From Massospora cicadina (taxonomy: Eukaryota > Entomophthoromycota > Entomophthoromycetes > Entomophthorales > Entomophthoraceae): a stretch of 64,000 nt of DNA. This document shows positions 33,839-44,514 of the stretch, in pieces. The stretch is taken from NCBI GenBank assembly GCA_022478985.1, contig JAKSZP010013322.1, positions 86,064 to 150,063 of the forward strand, given 5' to 3'. Under the pieces are notes generated by a model. The model had not been told where the DNA came from. It searched no databases and saw only the letters and a program-made list of their open reading frames with translations. Position 1 is the stretch's first letter; each line of letters starts with the position of its first letter. The translations under genes and the position numbers were made by a program.

Positions 33839-34720
33839 CCTTTACTCTAGGGACATTGAACATTGCTGGACTCAAGGCCTCGCCATCCCAGGCTAGGAAA
33901 CTAAGCTTTTTTAAAAAATAATTTACCAGTAGACATCCTGGCCATTCAGGAAACCCACTGTCCACACGGTGTGGAGGACACATGGGCAACCATGTTCCTC
34001 CCTTCCCTTTCCTTTTGGTCACTGCACTGTGGGGTGCTTGTACGAGCATCCCATAATTTTAAATTTATTTCACCCTCTTTGTACCTAGGTGGCGCGTGTC
34101 CTTGTTGTTTCCTTTTTGTGGGATGATGAAGTGCACGCTGTCATTAACATATACGCCCCAACCTATGCACAAAAACATCGGGAATTTTTCTCATCTGTTA
34201 CTTCCCTCCCGCTTCCACCTGACCCATTTTTGGTAGGCGATGTGAACTGATGGACCAACCCAGCCACCGACTGCTGGCCCTTGTCACCTACACACCCGCA
34301 GGGAACATAGAACTTTGTGTTCTAAAGGCCACTTTAGGTTATTTGATACTCTGCTGAATCATGCACCACTGCTTATAAACATGTCTCATCCCCATGTGCA
34401 CAATGGTCAGCTGAGGTCTATGTCCCGCATTGACCTTATTCTTGCACTGTTTAAATTTCAGTGTCGAATTGCATACTTTATGATGTTAAAACTCAAATTA
34501 TCTGACCACAGGATGGTATCAATCTCCTTCTCTTTGTCACACCCAGCGGCGCAGGCGCCAAAGTGGTGCAAACTCCATCCAGCTGAGATCACGTCACCCA
34601 GGTTTTCATCATGGGTGGACACCAAAACATTGGCTCCGGAATTTACCACACCATTATGTGCGGACCCACTTTCTACATGGTCTGGGTTTAAAGCGAACAC
34701 CATCCGCCAGGCATGTCACA
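33838..34720 (+). pseudogene. LINE2a endonuclease domain, broken
   Basis: AP-type endonuclease blocks appear in order: FTLGTLNIAGLKA (Asn), LAIQETHCPH (Glu, near 33945), HAVINIYAPTYAQKH, PFLVGDVN (Asp, near 34235), MSRIDLILALFKFQ (Asp, 34420 on) and KLSDHRMVSIS (final Asp-His). All expected catalytic positions are visible, but stops and frame changes occur at several points, including VN-stop-W. Confidence 0.9.
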
Positions 34721-34845
34721 TCTCATAATGTCGCTCTAGGGCTGCCTCAGCAGTCATTTTGCACACGCTTGCAGAAGTGGACCACCTGTAATCTAATGTC
34801 CCTGCTGCAGGCTACAGCCTGGCTTGGGGTTGCAAGTGGGCAGAA

Positions 34846-36720
34846 GTGTCCGCTAGCCTCAACGCACTATTAAGGCAACACAAACATTGGGTTTGTGTGC
34901 AGTATAAGTCAAAGAATATAGCAGCAGGCGACATGTGCTCAGATTACTTTTTTCAAATATTCTTTGAACCACAACAGAGCCTGTCCTGCACACAGGTGAG
35001 GCGGCCAGACCACTCCATCACAGATACTCCAGCTGAAGTGTCAGTCAAAGTTCAAAATTATTACTCCAAATTGTATTGCTCTGATCCAGTCAAACCGGCT
35101 GAAGTTGATGGTTTTCTCAAAAGTGCACATATCTGCACCATTTCCTGCTATCTGGAGTTAATGAATTTAGATTCTTGGGACAAACTCTGGTCTGCCATTT
35201 GCGGTGCACCATACAGGAAATGCCCAGGTCCAGATGGGATTCCTTATGAGTTCTATAAGAAATACTTCAATTATTTTCCTCCTTGATGCTTGCCTCAATG
35301 AACCAGTGCCTAATGGAGATGTGCCTCCTCCCTGGTGGCCAAGAGCCTACATGATAACGCTGTATAAAAAAGGGAATAAGCTGGACTTGGCCAACTGGCG
35401 CCCCATATCACTTACTAACACAGATATTAAACTTATTACTAAAATCATGGCCAACCGCCTAGGGGTAGTTGCCTCTGCTCTCATTTCACCTGAGCAATTT
35501 GGTTTCATTACCAAACGGTCTATTTGGGACAACATACATACTGTAGCCAATTTCTGCCAATCTACGGCTTCTGGAGAACTTGTTTTTTAGACCATCAGAA
35601 GGCTTAAGATAGAGTCAACTGGGATTACCCCAAAGCCTGCCTCCACAAGTTCCACCTTCCTCATCAGTTTATTAATTGGGTGATGTTACTCACAGAATAT
35701 GCCACAATGGCTGTGCGTGGCCCTGGCTCCCTCACGGAAGTAGTTCGCCCTCAAAGGGGCCTATGCCAAGGGGACCCTCTAAGGCCACTCTTGTATAACT
35801 TCAGCCTTGAACCACTTCTACGCATTTTAAATGCCCGCCTTACTGGTGTCCATGTGCAAGGCCAAGCACCAGTCAAGATGTTGGCGTTTGCTGATGATTG
35901 TGTGGTTGGGGTGTCTAACAGTCATGATGCATGCGCACTTGAAGCTACTATCCAGGTTTACTCCAGGGTAAGTAATGCTGCACTTAACGCCTCCAAAACC
36001 AAAATCATTCTCCTTGGTCGGTACCAAGCCCACTGGTCACCAGCGTCCCATTTTTTACCTGATTCAGCAGCTAGCTCACGGGTTTACTTGCCACGCCCAC
36101 CCCATACTGCCCCACTCATGCTTCCCTTTGCGCCAAGACCCACCACTGGTACAGTATGCCATTTGGGGGTGTGGCTGAAGGTGGGAGGGTACGCCTCAAT
36201 GGTGATAGAGCACAATATTTTGGAAAATGTTACAAAATGCATAGCATCCCTCAGAGACCGCCAAACCTCCCTGACAGGCAGGGTAGTGCTAGCCAACTCT
36301 ATGCTCCTGTCCAAAGTCTGGCATGCAGCGCATGCTATCACCTTATCCCCATATTTATTCACCTCATTAAACGCCCTCATCCAAGGGTGGCTTTGGTTAG
36401 GCTGCCCACCATCAGTGCGCCTGGATGTCATGTTTGGCCCTCACCATAGTGGTGGTATGGTCCTGCTCAACTTTATGGCCTAAGCCGCCAAAATACTTGG
36501 CACCTGGATCGCAGCAGTCACCAACCCAACGATCTCAGCCCAGTACTGGTCACTCGTGGCCCACTCCAACTTCTCCCGCACCCTGGGCCTCAGCAATCCT
36601 ACCCACCCCCATTCTCTGTTAAAGTATCTTGCCTCACACTCTTCTGCTGCGGGCCCACATGAGATGTTGCCCCACTTCAAGAGAATTCTCCTTTCCATGA
36701 AGAACGCTGAGTAAAGGATT
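34846..36720 (+). pseudogene. LINE2a reverse transcriptase, frameshifted
   Basis: RT blocks are KCPGPDGIPYEFYKKYF, KGNKLDLANWRPISLTNTDI, SPEQFGFITKRSIWDN, then after a stop VRPQRGLCQGDPLRPLLYNF and KMLAFADDCVVGVSN, with FADD at 35887-35898. The long frame 35680-36483 continues through GTVCHLGVWLKVGGYASMVI and NSMLLSKVWHAAHAITLSP. A stop near 35588 lies where LINE2b reads FLDQQKAYDRVKWEY. The catalytic Asp pair is intact. Confidence 0.93.
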
Positions 36721-36804
36721 TGAATCAGTGGGCACACCGCCCATAGGGGTCTCCCTACTCCCCGGTTCACCCAGGAAGTATAAGGTCAGGCCATTCTGAA
36801 CAAT

Positions 36805-37284
36805 GTGATACCCATGAGGTCCCCTGTCATGGCCAGGGTGGATTACCTGGACATTTTGGACATCCCCTACTCCCTTGATACCCAGAAAGCCATCTGGAAG
36901 TACACCCACCACCCTCTTCTGCAGCCACATATTCATTTCCATGTGTGGCGCTGCCTGAAATGGGTATACCATACTGCTGAGCGCTCTAATGCTTTTCACT
37001 CATCTCGTGTCATGTGTGATCAGTATGGAACTTTGGTTCACCGCCTGGAAGAGTGCCCTCCATCAAAAGCGATCTGGTGCAAGGTTCAGAATCTCTTTCA
37101 CCAGGATCAAACCCAGCCCTTCTGCCTATATAAGAACATCTTCTCCTTGTCCTTGGATTCCCCTATAAAACCTTCCCTCCGAGCCTTAGTGGTTGCAATT
37201 GATATGTGTACTATCCACACAATTGTCTTTGATGCTATCTTAGGCTCTACTCCCACCCTCCAGAAAGCTGTACGCCAGTTCTAG
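36805..37284 (+). pseudogene. LINE2a ORF2 C-terminal zinc motif
   Basis: The 159-codon frame reads DYLDILDIPYSLDTQKAIWK, HHPLLQPHIHFHVWRCLKWV, then SSRVMCDQYGTLVHRLEECP, and SLRALVVAIDMCTIHTIVFD. Cys-X2-Asp(Cys lost) with His and Cys corresponds to the zinc-binding tail. LINE2b has CVVCGQYRMLFHRLEKCP, with both cysteines. The 3' UTR follows to the A-rich tail at 37560-37584. Confidence 0.87.
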
Positions 37285-37598
37285 TCGCATCTTGTGGACC
37301 ACTTTCAGGCATAGTTGTTTGGGTACCTACCATCCTGTCACCGTCAGTTGGTCTCATCCTGGTTTCCAGTTTGTTTCATCACTTCAGACCCTTTCCTGCA
37401 TATATGATCAATAATGGTGCAGCCCCTACGCACGTAACCCCCATTCCATTTCTTGGCTTTCCCGCTGGCAACAGGAGATAGCGTTTGCTTCTCTGGGGTG
37501 CCTCTTGGTGATATAAGTTCTTTTAGTTAGTCTATTGGAAGTCTCAATCCCTGGTCAGCTTCCCAAAATAAAAATAAAATTTAAAAAAGTTTAAAGTA

Positions 37599-37873
37599 AA
37601 TAAAAGAAAATTAATAGCCTATTTAATACTATAGTTTGCACTTGAGTAGGGAGGGGATCTGATTCCAAATTCATTGGCAATAAGGGCCAATCTTAAAACA
37701 TCGATGAATCCCCCCTTGGGTTGGGACCATCTAGTACTAAAAAAAAGGGCCAATCTTAAGGCTATGCAACTGACCTACTTCTATTGACAATTTGGGATAA
37801 AATTGAAGAATGAAGAAGATCAATGAAGGCTAAACAAGAATTGTAGGGCTTATGTTTATTCAAGTGGGGGAAA
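37599..37873 (+). other. gypsy5 3' untranslated region and PPT
   Basis: This is gypsy5 DNA resuming after LINE2a. It is AT-rich, without a frame. It ends CAAGTGGGGGAAA (37861-37873), a polypurine tract directly before the 3' LTR. A 48-bp LINE1 tail sits inside it at 37697-37744. Confidence 0.8.
37697..37744 (+). mobile_element. 48-bp LINE1 3'-end insertion with 15-bp TSD
   Basis: AAGGGCCAATCTTAA occurs at 37682-37696 and 37745-37759. Between them lie only 48 bp ending TTGGGTTGGGACCATCTAGTACTAAAAAA, matching the LINE1 3' terminus read from its minus strand (GGTTGGGACCACCTAATGCTAAAAAAA). This is an extreme 5' truncation product of LINE1-type reverse transcription. Confidence 0.88.
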
Positions 37874-38997
37874 TGTCAGATTCTGGTGGTTGTCCTGAAA
37901 ATAAACCCTTTTACAACCAACAAATTAGGCTAATTATCCTCTTGTAATTTGGGCTGAATACTTTAATTCTCATCTAAAGCCGACTACTATTAATACAATT
38001 TGGGATGAATATCTCAATGTCAAAATTACACAATCAATTTTTATAGCACATGCTGAATATTCTCACAAAATTCAGGCCAATTATACATGCAACAAACTTG
38101 GAATTTGGTCCCAATTAATTGGGAGCAATATCAACCATTTATCTTTAGAAATTTTCTGGGGATCAATCCTTAAAAAATAACCTTTGAAAATTACATGGAC
38201 AAGTAGAATAAGATTTTCATCATAGATGTTGTAATCAATTTCCCTCCCTATGGTGAATTTTGTATGTCAATCCTTGTAATTGGCGCAATGGCACTTGCAC
38301 ATGAACTGCCCAAACGGGAGTAACTAGTGCTATCAAGTGAGGCCTCCTGACATCCCAATTAGGGGTATTTTATTTAATTGAAATCGATGCCAAATTTCCT
38401 AGAAGTCATATTTCAGCAACTGTATGATAAAACTCAAATTGGGCTGCTCTTAGGACAACTTTGCACGTTCATATTGCGATTTTTTCCCTGAAGTCTTCCC
38501 TAATATGAGAGTATTTTGCCACCAATAGTCCTAGAAAAGGTCATAATTGTATCAGTTTAATGGCAAAACTGAGGTGGAAAATTATCTGCGGAAATTACAT
38601 GCTTGATATATGGCCAAGAGATGCCATAGAGGCAGAATACCGTGCCTGGCCTAATGAGAAATCATCCATTAGTACTATCTAATAAAGATATATTTAAATT
38701 AATTCTCTTTATCTGGGTTTTTATTAGAGTCTTATCTTGAAGAGTGTCAGCAAGCTGTCAAGGCAGAAATTTCTAACTTGTATTTTTGCCTGCCTCAGTA
38801 GAATTTCTTAAACTAGAAATTAATACACCAAAAATTAAACAGAAGAGCCAGATCATTTTAGAAAAGCCTAGTCAGCTTCTGAAAGGTTGAAAAACCATAA
38901 GACACTGGCTAAATTTTGAGGATCTTTCAGCCAAACGTCTTCCTAAATATACGTGCAGGATTTAATTTATCAAGCAAGCAGTCCTCACAATTTGACA
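37874..38997 (+). repeat. gypsy5 3' LTR
   Basis: This uninterrupted LTR of 1124 bp runs from TGTCAGATTCTGG to AATTTGACA. It matches 15097-15455 plus 17375-18136. It preserves the uninterrupted site of X2 (ATGTTGTAATC near 38230) and the original CA terminus lost in the 5' copy. Confidence 0.92.
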
Positions 38998-39059
38998 TTA
39001 GCCCAAATTTAAAATAAATTCACCATCTGATAGCGCTTCGCCTTAGCAGGCCGTTCCAG

Positions 39060-39720
39060 CATTGCTAGCCAATTCAATGAAGAAGTTTCTCATGGTAATG
39101 GCTTTATATAACGATGAACAACCATCTATCAGATCAAGCATGGGGTCGTTGATGCCCAAAAACGCGTTTTATAACACAATTTATTTATATTCAAATGAGC
39201 CAAGTATCATCTCTTGTGACTCTATTGCGAAACTCATTTCTATAGATCAAGATTACCCCAGAGAACCTGCGCTTGACCCCTACCATGACCCACATAACAC
39301 AGGAGGTGAAGAAAAAGTTACTGATACAATATTAAAATGTTATGCTTTTGCAATGATGTGGTGGTATATGTGATCTCAGTGAGAGTAACCAATTATCTTA
39401 GTCAATCTTATGATGCAAAAACTTATCCTGGAGGCACGCTTATGCCTGATAAATTTTTTTTGGTGAGGTGTTGGCGTTATCTGCTATGAATAAAGACCAT
39501 TACGGATATTTTTTTGTCTGCTAAACTTCCTTCCCCTTTAGAAAAAATCATCACACCTATTTTGAGGGATACAGGAGCCTCTGAGAATTTTATTGACCAA
39601 GACCTAGCTGACTACCTTAATTTGAATTACTTACCAGGCTGTATGATAAAAGGAGGAGCCTCCTAATATATTCCACGCTGAAGGTTCTGGGGTCAGTGGA
39701 TTATCAAGTTGGCAAATAAA
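39060..39720 (+). pseudogene. gypsy4 protease region
   Basis: A frame at 39062-39373 includes EPSIISCDSIAKLIS, which parallels EPYFLSHGSDKEPIPVYQ of gypsy3. After shifts, IITPILRDTGASENFIDQDL gives the protease Asp-Thr-Gly-Ala and is followed by YLNLNYLPGCMIKGGAS. Gypsy3 reads ILVDTGATENFMDQSL and YLPGGMVRGGAS at the same position. The active site is intact although the frame is broken. Confidence 0.82.
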
Positions 39721-39828
39721 ATTTGGCTGACCGCTTCCAGGCAATCAAAAACCTCTTGAACCCCATTAATTTGGTAGTGAAGTGGGGACCAAAACTTGAT
39801 GTCAGAACAAACTTAAAAAGCCAATACC

Positions 39829-40860
39829 TTGTCATTATCACTGAAAAATAGTCAATTATTAGTTTTCCCCTTGTCTGAAGCTAACTTTCAGGGCAATTTG
39901 ATCCAATGGCCAAAGGCCCACACACTCAGTCTAGCACCTCTGCTGAAGCCCACTTTGGAGGTACCCTTGCTTTACTGTTTAATGAATTTAAATCTTCATT
40001 TGATGCAGCTTCAGCCAGTATACTGCTGGCTCATTCAAAGTTTGATTGTGGGTTCAAACTCACTGTTGATCTGGTGCATATATCATTTCCCGTTTACCCT
40101 ATGACTATAAGGGAGAAAGCAGCCTTAGATGAGTAGGTTAAGGAGCAGTTAGCTAAAAAAAGCAATATTTCAGTGTACCTTTCTGGTATGCTCCCCACTT
40201 CTTTTGTGGAGAAAGCCAATGGTACTTTACGCCCATGCGTAGATTATGGAAGCCTAAACAACGTCATAGTACCAGATTTGCACCACATCCCACTGGATTC
40301 AAAGATTTCTTACTATGTGGATAAGAATATAGTTTTCTCCAAACTGTATTGCTTGAACGCGTTTAATCAGATCTGTATCAAGAAGGGCCAGGAGTGGTTT
40401 ACTGCGTTCCAAAACAGAAAGGGAATTTTCCAGTTTTGGATTATGCCTTTTGGGCTTAAAAATGCACCTTCTATTTTCCAATGTCATATAGATGTGACCT
40501 TGAAAACTGCTGGATGCATGCGCGGTGGCCTACATGGATGATATTCTGATGTTTTCCCCCAATCAAGCATCCTATGAAAAACACCTGTGGCAAATGGTGA
40601 AGCGTTTGATGGCAGCCGACCTTATGCTAAAAATCAGTAAGTGTGAGTTCATCAAGTCCCAGATCACCTTCCTGGGCAACGTTGTGTTTGACCAGGGCCA
40701 CATGATAACTCCAGACTAAGAGAAAACAATTCACTATTGGTCCACCCAGCTTCAGTCAAGGAATTGAGGAGTTTTTTGGGACGTGAATATTTCTAAAGAA
40801 ATTCATGTCAAATCTTTCTGGGGTGGTGGCGCCCTTTTATAAGGCGAGTGGAGCTAAAGT
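39829..40860 (+). pseudogene. gypsy4 reverse transcriptase, broken
   Basis: The upstream FPLSEANFQGNLIQWPK and the acidic cluster are followed by FVEKANGTLRPCVDYGSLNN, KLYCLNAFNQICIKKGQEW, GIFQFWIMPFGLKNAPSIF and then, after a shift, AYMDDILMFSPNQAS, which carries the catalytic YMDD at about 40527-40541. The thumb continues KCEFIKSQITFLGNVVFDQG. This is the chromovirus RT type, matching gypsy3 at 52556-53712. Confidence 0.92.
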
Positions 40861-41340
40861 GCTCCAGTGGCCTCTGTTCTGCAGGATGCCTTCCAAGAGG
40901 TAAGGTGCACCCTGCTGTCAACTTTCATCCTTTGTCATGTATATTCAGAGAAAGAGTTTATTGTGGCTACTGATGCTTCCAACTTTGCAATAACGTCTGC
41001 CTTGTTACAAGAAGGCAAGGATGGAGTCAGGCAACCTGTGGAGAAGTTCTTTTAGAAATGTCCTTAATTGAGATCTAATTACGCTGTTTATGACAAGGAA
41101 CTATTGGCGGTAGTAGAAACACTAAACTACTGACGTCATCATTTACATGGCTCATCCCAACCATTCTGCATCCATACAGATTACCAAGCCTTGTTATACT
41201 ACCGCGCTCCTCATGTCCTGACCCCACGGCAAACCTGCTAGCATGAACCTTGGCCCAATTTGTGTTCTCTTATGAGTTCACAAAGGGCAAAAAGAATGGT
41301 TTGGCAGATGCTTTGAGTTGAAACCCTGCATTAGCCCCAT
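40861..41340 (+). pseudogene. gypsy4 RNase H, broken
   Basis: ASVLQDAFQEVRCTLLSTFI leads to KEFIVATDASNFAITSALLQ (first Asp in TDAS). Then follow YAVYDKELLAVVETLNY, CIHTDYQALLYYRAPHVLTP and FVFSYEFTKGKKNGLADALS. Stops occur near 41055 and 41134. Order and wording equal the gypsy3 RNase H. Confidence 0.87.
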
Positions 41341-42660
41341 ATGCTAAGGAGGTAGAGGTACACAATACCCACTTGATGATTCCACTGGGTAATATTGTAC
41401 CCCAACACCCCTCTCCAATAGAATGCTTGCCAGCCCTTGATCCTCTGGAAAACTTGGAGTAAATGTATGTTTATAAGGGTTGTCCTTTCTCAGCCCTTGT
41501 CAGCAGAATATACTATGGCACTTGCTAAGAGCAAGGTAAATCCATAAAACATTACCAGAGGTTACCATGTAAGGACGAGATGGTGTGGTCTCAGGGACGC
41601 CTATGGTTTCCTGATGGACCACTTTTCCTGTAAATTATCCAGGAACATTATATGAGATCATTGTTGGGCACCCTTTGAAGGTAAAGACTTTGGAGCTGAT
41701 TTGCCGCACTTATAATTGGAAGAGATTAGCCATGCAGGTTGCCAGGTATTGTAAAGAGTGCTTGATTTGCAACCAGATGAAACCAAATCGCCAGACCCTC
41801 TCAGGGTTGTTAATACCAGTACAAAAGGCCAAAGGGCCTTGTACTTCCTTATCATTGGGTTTCATTGCGGAGTCACCTGCGTCTGATAGCTATGATACAA
41901 TCATGGTATTGATGGATCAATTTACAAAGTTTGCACATTATTCATTTTTACACCACAGTAACCACGGCGGAGATGGATAGTCTCTTTGTGTCTCATGTGT
42001 TTTCCCTTCATGGGGTGCCCCAAGAGATAAATAGTGTTTGTGGACCCCATTTCACCCCTTTATTTTGGGAAGAAGCGCGTAAAACTCTTCAAATTCATAT
42101 ATGCCATTCTGCTGCTTACCATCACCAATATGATTGAAAAACAGAACAATTAATCAGTGTTTAGAACAGTTCCTGAGGTGATACACTGCTGCGGATCATT
42201 TAGATTGGGCTTCCCATCTTCCCATGGCCCAATTTAGCTATAACAACGCCCAAAATGCATCCATTGAGTGTTCTTTGTTTTTCGCCAACTATGGGTTTAA
42301 CCCTTCTTCAACATGGAGCCCAACTGTGGATCCAAAGTGTAAGAGGTAGTAGACTTATCTAAGACCATCAAGAAAGTACATAAGGGGTTACCACGAATCT
42401 GGATACAGCTATGCAAGCTTATAAGGAGAACGTCAATGTTAAGAGATGGGTAGGTCCTGTGTAAAAGGAAGGAGATCTCGTGATGATTGATGCTATAAAT
42501 ATCCCAATCAAGCAGCCATTCAAAAAACTGTGACCAAAGTGGATAGGGCCTTACCACATTGTTAGAAAGGTGGGCCATGCCTTGTACCAGTTGTATCTCC
42601 CCCTCGTTCTGGATCTTTGTCATTTTACATGAAAGTAAGCTGACGTTGTTTGAGGGCCCT
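41341..42660 (+). pseudogene. gypsy4 integrase, broken
   Basis: The finger part holds RYCKECLICNQMKPNRQ (Cys-X2-Cys) in the frame 41675-41980. The core follows with LGFIAESPASDSYDTIMVL, then HVFSLHGVPQEINSVCGPHF, where ISDRGPHF is expected, so the second Asp is lost. Later blocks include LDWASHLPMAQFSYNN and KRWVGPVKEGDL. The C-terminal KWIGPYHIVRKVGHALYQL-like stretch at about 42537-42600 precedes the chromodomain. Confidence 0.85.
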
Positions 42661-43330
42661 CACCAGAGAATCCAGAGGCATATCTCATTGATGGGGCACC
42701 AGTTTGGATAGTTGATTGTCAAGAAATTGATATAACTGAAAATATAAACCATATATTTGGCAGTTTGTAATTTAGAGTCAAGATGAGCCTTGAGATCAAG
42801 CAGAAGACTATGTTGACATGAGGCGAACCAATCAAAGAATTCCTAGTTTAGCAAATTGAGGGAATTTTAAAGAAACTTTAATGATAGAATGAACACCTAA
42901 AAGTGTGGCAAATAGGGAATTAATAAGTGGAAGGGTCAAAACTGATTAGAAATACTAAAGATTAAGAGTTGGGCATGAGAATTAAAAAGGGGGTCTTTTG
43001 GAAAAAGAAGAAGGAGGAAGAGGGTTTAACAGAAGTAGTCCGTTATTATATATATTAAACAAACTGGGTTTTGGTGGGGCGATAGCTCCTTATATTATTT
43101 CTTTATTGTTATTTATTGATATTTGCATTTACCATATTTCTCATCCGTTGCTCAGTGGGTTTTACCCTGTGCAACCAGCTCAGCAGATTCAACCAATATT
43201 GCCAAAAGTTAAAATCAAGGAAATTGTAGCCTCTCACTATTTAAGAAGAAGGTTTGAATGCCTGGTGTCATAAAAGAGATTCGATGTGACCAAGAACAAT
43301 TGGGTACCAGCACGCTATTGCATCCTGCCT
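42661..43330 (+). pseudogene. gypsy4 chromodomain, split by a solo LTR
   Basis: EAYLIDGAPVW ends at about 42708 and the domain resumes after 43204 with VKIKEIVASHYLRRRFECLV, then RFDVTKNNWVPARYC. Gypsy3 reads APEWKVEEIVASRHVKRRLE uninterrupted. Chromodomains fused to integrase direct chromoviruses to methylated-histone heterochromatin. That role is known for the family, not shown here. Confidence 0.87.
42713..43204 (+). mobile_element. Solo LTR (492 bp) in the gypsy4 chromodomain
   Basis: TGATTGTCAAG to ATATTGCCA is flanked by ATAGT (42708-42712) and AAAGT (43205-43209), a 5-bp TSD with one change. The tail resembles the gypsy1 LTR: TTGGTGGGGCGATAGCTCC against TTGTTGGGGCGATTGCTCC, and GTTGCTCAGTGGGTTTTACC against GTTGTTCAGTGGGTTTGACC. 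It therefore belongs to a relative of gypsy1. Plus orientation is inferred from that match. Confidence 0.85.
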
Positions 43331-43487
43331 AATACCTGATTGAGGCTTTTCATGTGCAGTTTCCTGAGGCAGCAGAACCCAAGCCTAAGAAAAGTATTGC
43401 CACCATGAATCTGGCCCCTACCCACAAGATCTTCTCCTTGGCTGAAGCCTCTGGAGAGGGGTGAAGCTCAACAGAATGAGAGGTTAA

Positions 43488-44514
43488 TGTCATGGTTACA
43501 TGGCATAATTGAGGGTGCTGGTTGCAGTTATAAGGCTGGGCGTGAGGATAAAAAATTTGGCAGGCCTCCATTACCTGAAGAATACCAAAACCAACTCTGG
43601 GTACAGGCAAGATATACTCAAGTTGGTCTTGGAGGTTCAAGTGATGGTTAGCTCAGCGTTACATCAAGGGCGTTAAAACGCACCAGCTTTATTATTAATG
43701 ATAACGGTTCATTACAGTTTCTTGATTGTGTGGAAATTTAAAACCCGATCAATTTACAATATTGTAAAATCTGGTAGAATTCAGCTACAATCAATAACTC
43801 AAATTCAGACTTACTTAAGCTATAGTATCATGATTGATAGTAGTGTGTGCTTATTGGTTCATTTAGGCTTAGTACCACTCCCAGGAATGATGATTCTCCC
43901 CCAGTGTTTTTTTAATTATTTCCAAAGGCCAACCTTCCTTGTTGGTCAACTTTCTTTAAATAAAAAAAAATATTCAAGGTGGGTTGTCCTTGAGACAAAT
44001 ATACCACAACGAGAATTTTCTAGCCAGTACAGGTTTAAAACTTAAAACCTGCACTAGGGTGGAAGCAGTTTTACCTTCCAGGCTAACCACCCTGACGTGC
44101 TTTAAATAAACTACAGTTAGTTTTACTTTTTTGTATGGTCCTCTGGGTGGACCTGGCGTGGACATCCTCAAGGAGGTCTCTGACAACATATGCCATTTTA
44201 TTTTTATCAATATTAACAATGTAATCTTGTGCATTTGGGCCGCCCTGATCCCATCCAGATCAAGGCATCCAAGCACACCAACACTGATTTAAACTTGGTT
44301 ATGGAATCCTCTTTGGGGTCCAACCAAGTTTTGTCATTTATTTGTTATCTAGTTATCTATACTATTTTTTACACCTTTCCTTGGGTCCCTTATGTCTAGC
44401 AACTTCTGAGGTGTCCTTTTCCCAGTTTTACTAGCAACTAGTTCTCTTATGATGTGGCTGTGCATAATGCACCACCTTACAGAGAACAAGAGAGTTACAG
44501 ACACTCTCTTGACA
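43488..44514 (+). repeat. gypsy4 3' LTR carrying SINE copy 2
   Basis: It starts TGTCATGGTTACATGGC, just as the gypsy3 LTR starts TGTCATGGC on the minus strand. It ends GAGAGTTACAGACACTCTCTTGACA, against GAGAGTTAAAGACACTCTCCTTACA in gypsy3. Intermediate blocks (CTGGGTACAGGC, TTCCTTGTTGGT, CTCAAGGAGGTCTC) also match. Subtracting the SINE and one TSD leaves about 880 bp, close to the 846-852 bp of gypsy3. Confidence 0.88.
43965..44099 (-). mobile_element. SINE copy 2 (tRNA-like), 11-bp TSD
   Basis: CTTTAAATAAA flanks the insert at 43954-43964 and 44100-44110. On the minus strand it reads GGTGGTTAGCCTGGAAGG (A-box-like) and then TGCAGGTTTTAAGTTTTAAAC where the B box is, which is GAGTTCAAACTC in copy 1. 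The 3' end is CACCTTGAATA followed by T's and A's. It matches 12496-12632 across its length. The B box here has decayed by transitions. Confidence 0.85.

Larger units (their letters stand above)
24351..37584 (+). mobile_element. LINE2a: full-length LINE split by gypsy1, 14-bp TSD
   Basis: AAAAGTTTAAAGTA flanks the element at 24337-24350 and 37585-37598. Without gypsy1 and its duplicated pentamer, LINE2a is 5251 bp, against 5275 bp for LINE2b (55726-61000, minus). The two align from their 5' ends (GAAAACTTTTTTCTCTTG and AAAATTTTCTTTCTCG) to the A-rich tails. The order is ORF1 with CCHC, endonuclease, RT and zinc motif. Multiple stops and shifts make it inactive. Confidence 0.93.
15097..38997 (+). 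mobile_element. gypsy5: Ty3/gypsy element hosting a four-level nest
   Basis: This element runs from TGTCAATTATGG (15097) to AATTTGACA (38997). Its two LTRs align over their full length. Removing X2, LINE2a (with everything inside it) and the 48-bp LINE1 tail leaves about 8.7 kb: LTR, PBS TGGTGCTCA, gag, protease, RT, RNase H, integrase, PPT, LTR. There is no chromodomain. The flanking pentamers (CTTAC at 15092-15096, TTAGC at 38998-39002) do not match, so a clean TSD is missing. All genes carry stops. Confidence 0.9.
38998..44514 (+). mobile_element. gypsy4: chromodomain gypsy element, 5'-truncated
   Basis: This plus-strand chromovirus relic holds protease, RT, RNase H, integrase, chromodomain and a 3' LTR (43488-44514) homologous to the gypsy3 LTR. 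Its 5' LTR and gag are absent. The sequence begins directly at the end of the gypsy5 3' LTR. It closely parallels gypsy3 throughout but has more stops. A solo LTR interrupts the chromodomain and a SINE interrupts the LTR. Confidence 0.88.

Noticed and set aside
15092..39002. Target duplication for gypsy5
   Set aside because: CTTAC and TTAGC do not match even allowing a single change. I list the element without a TSD.
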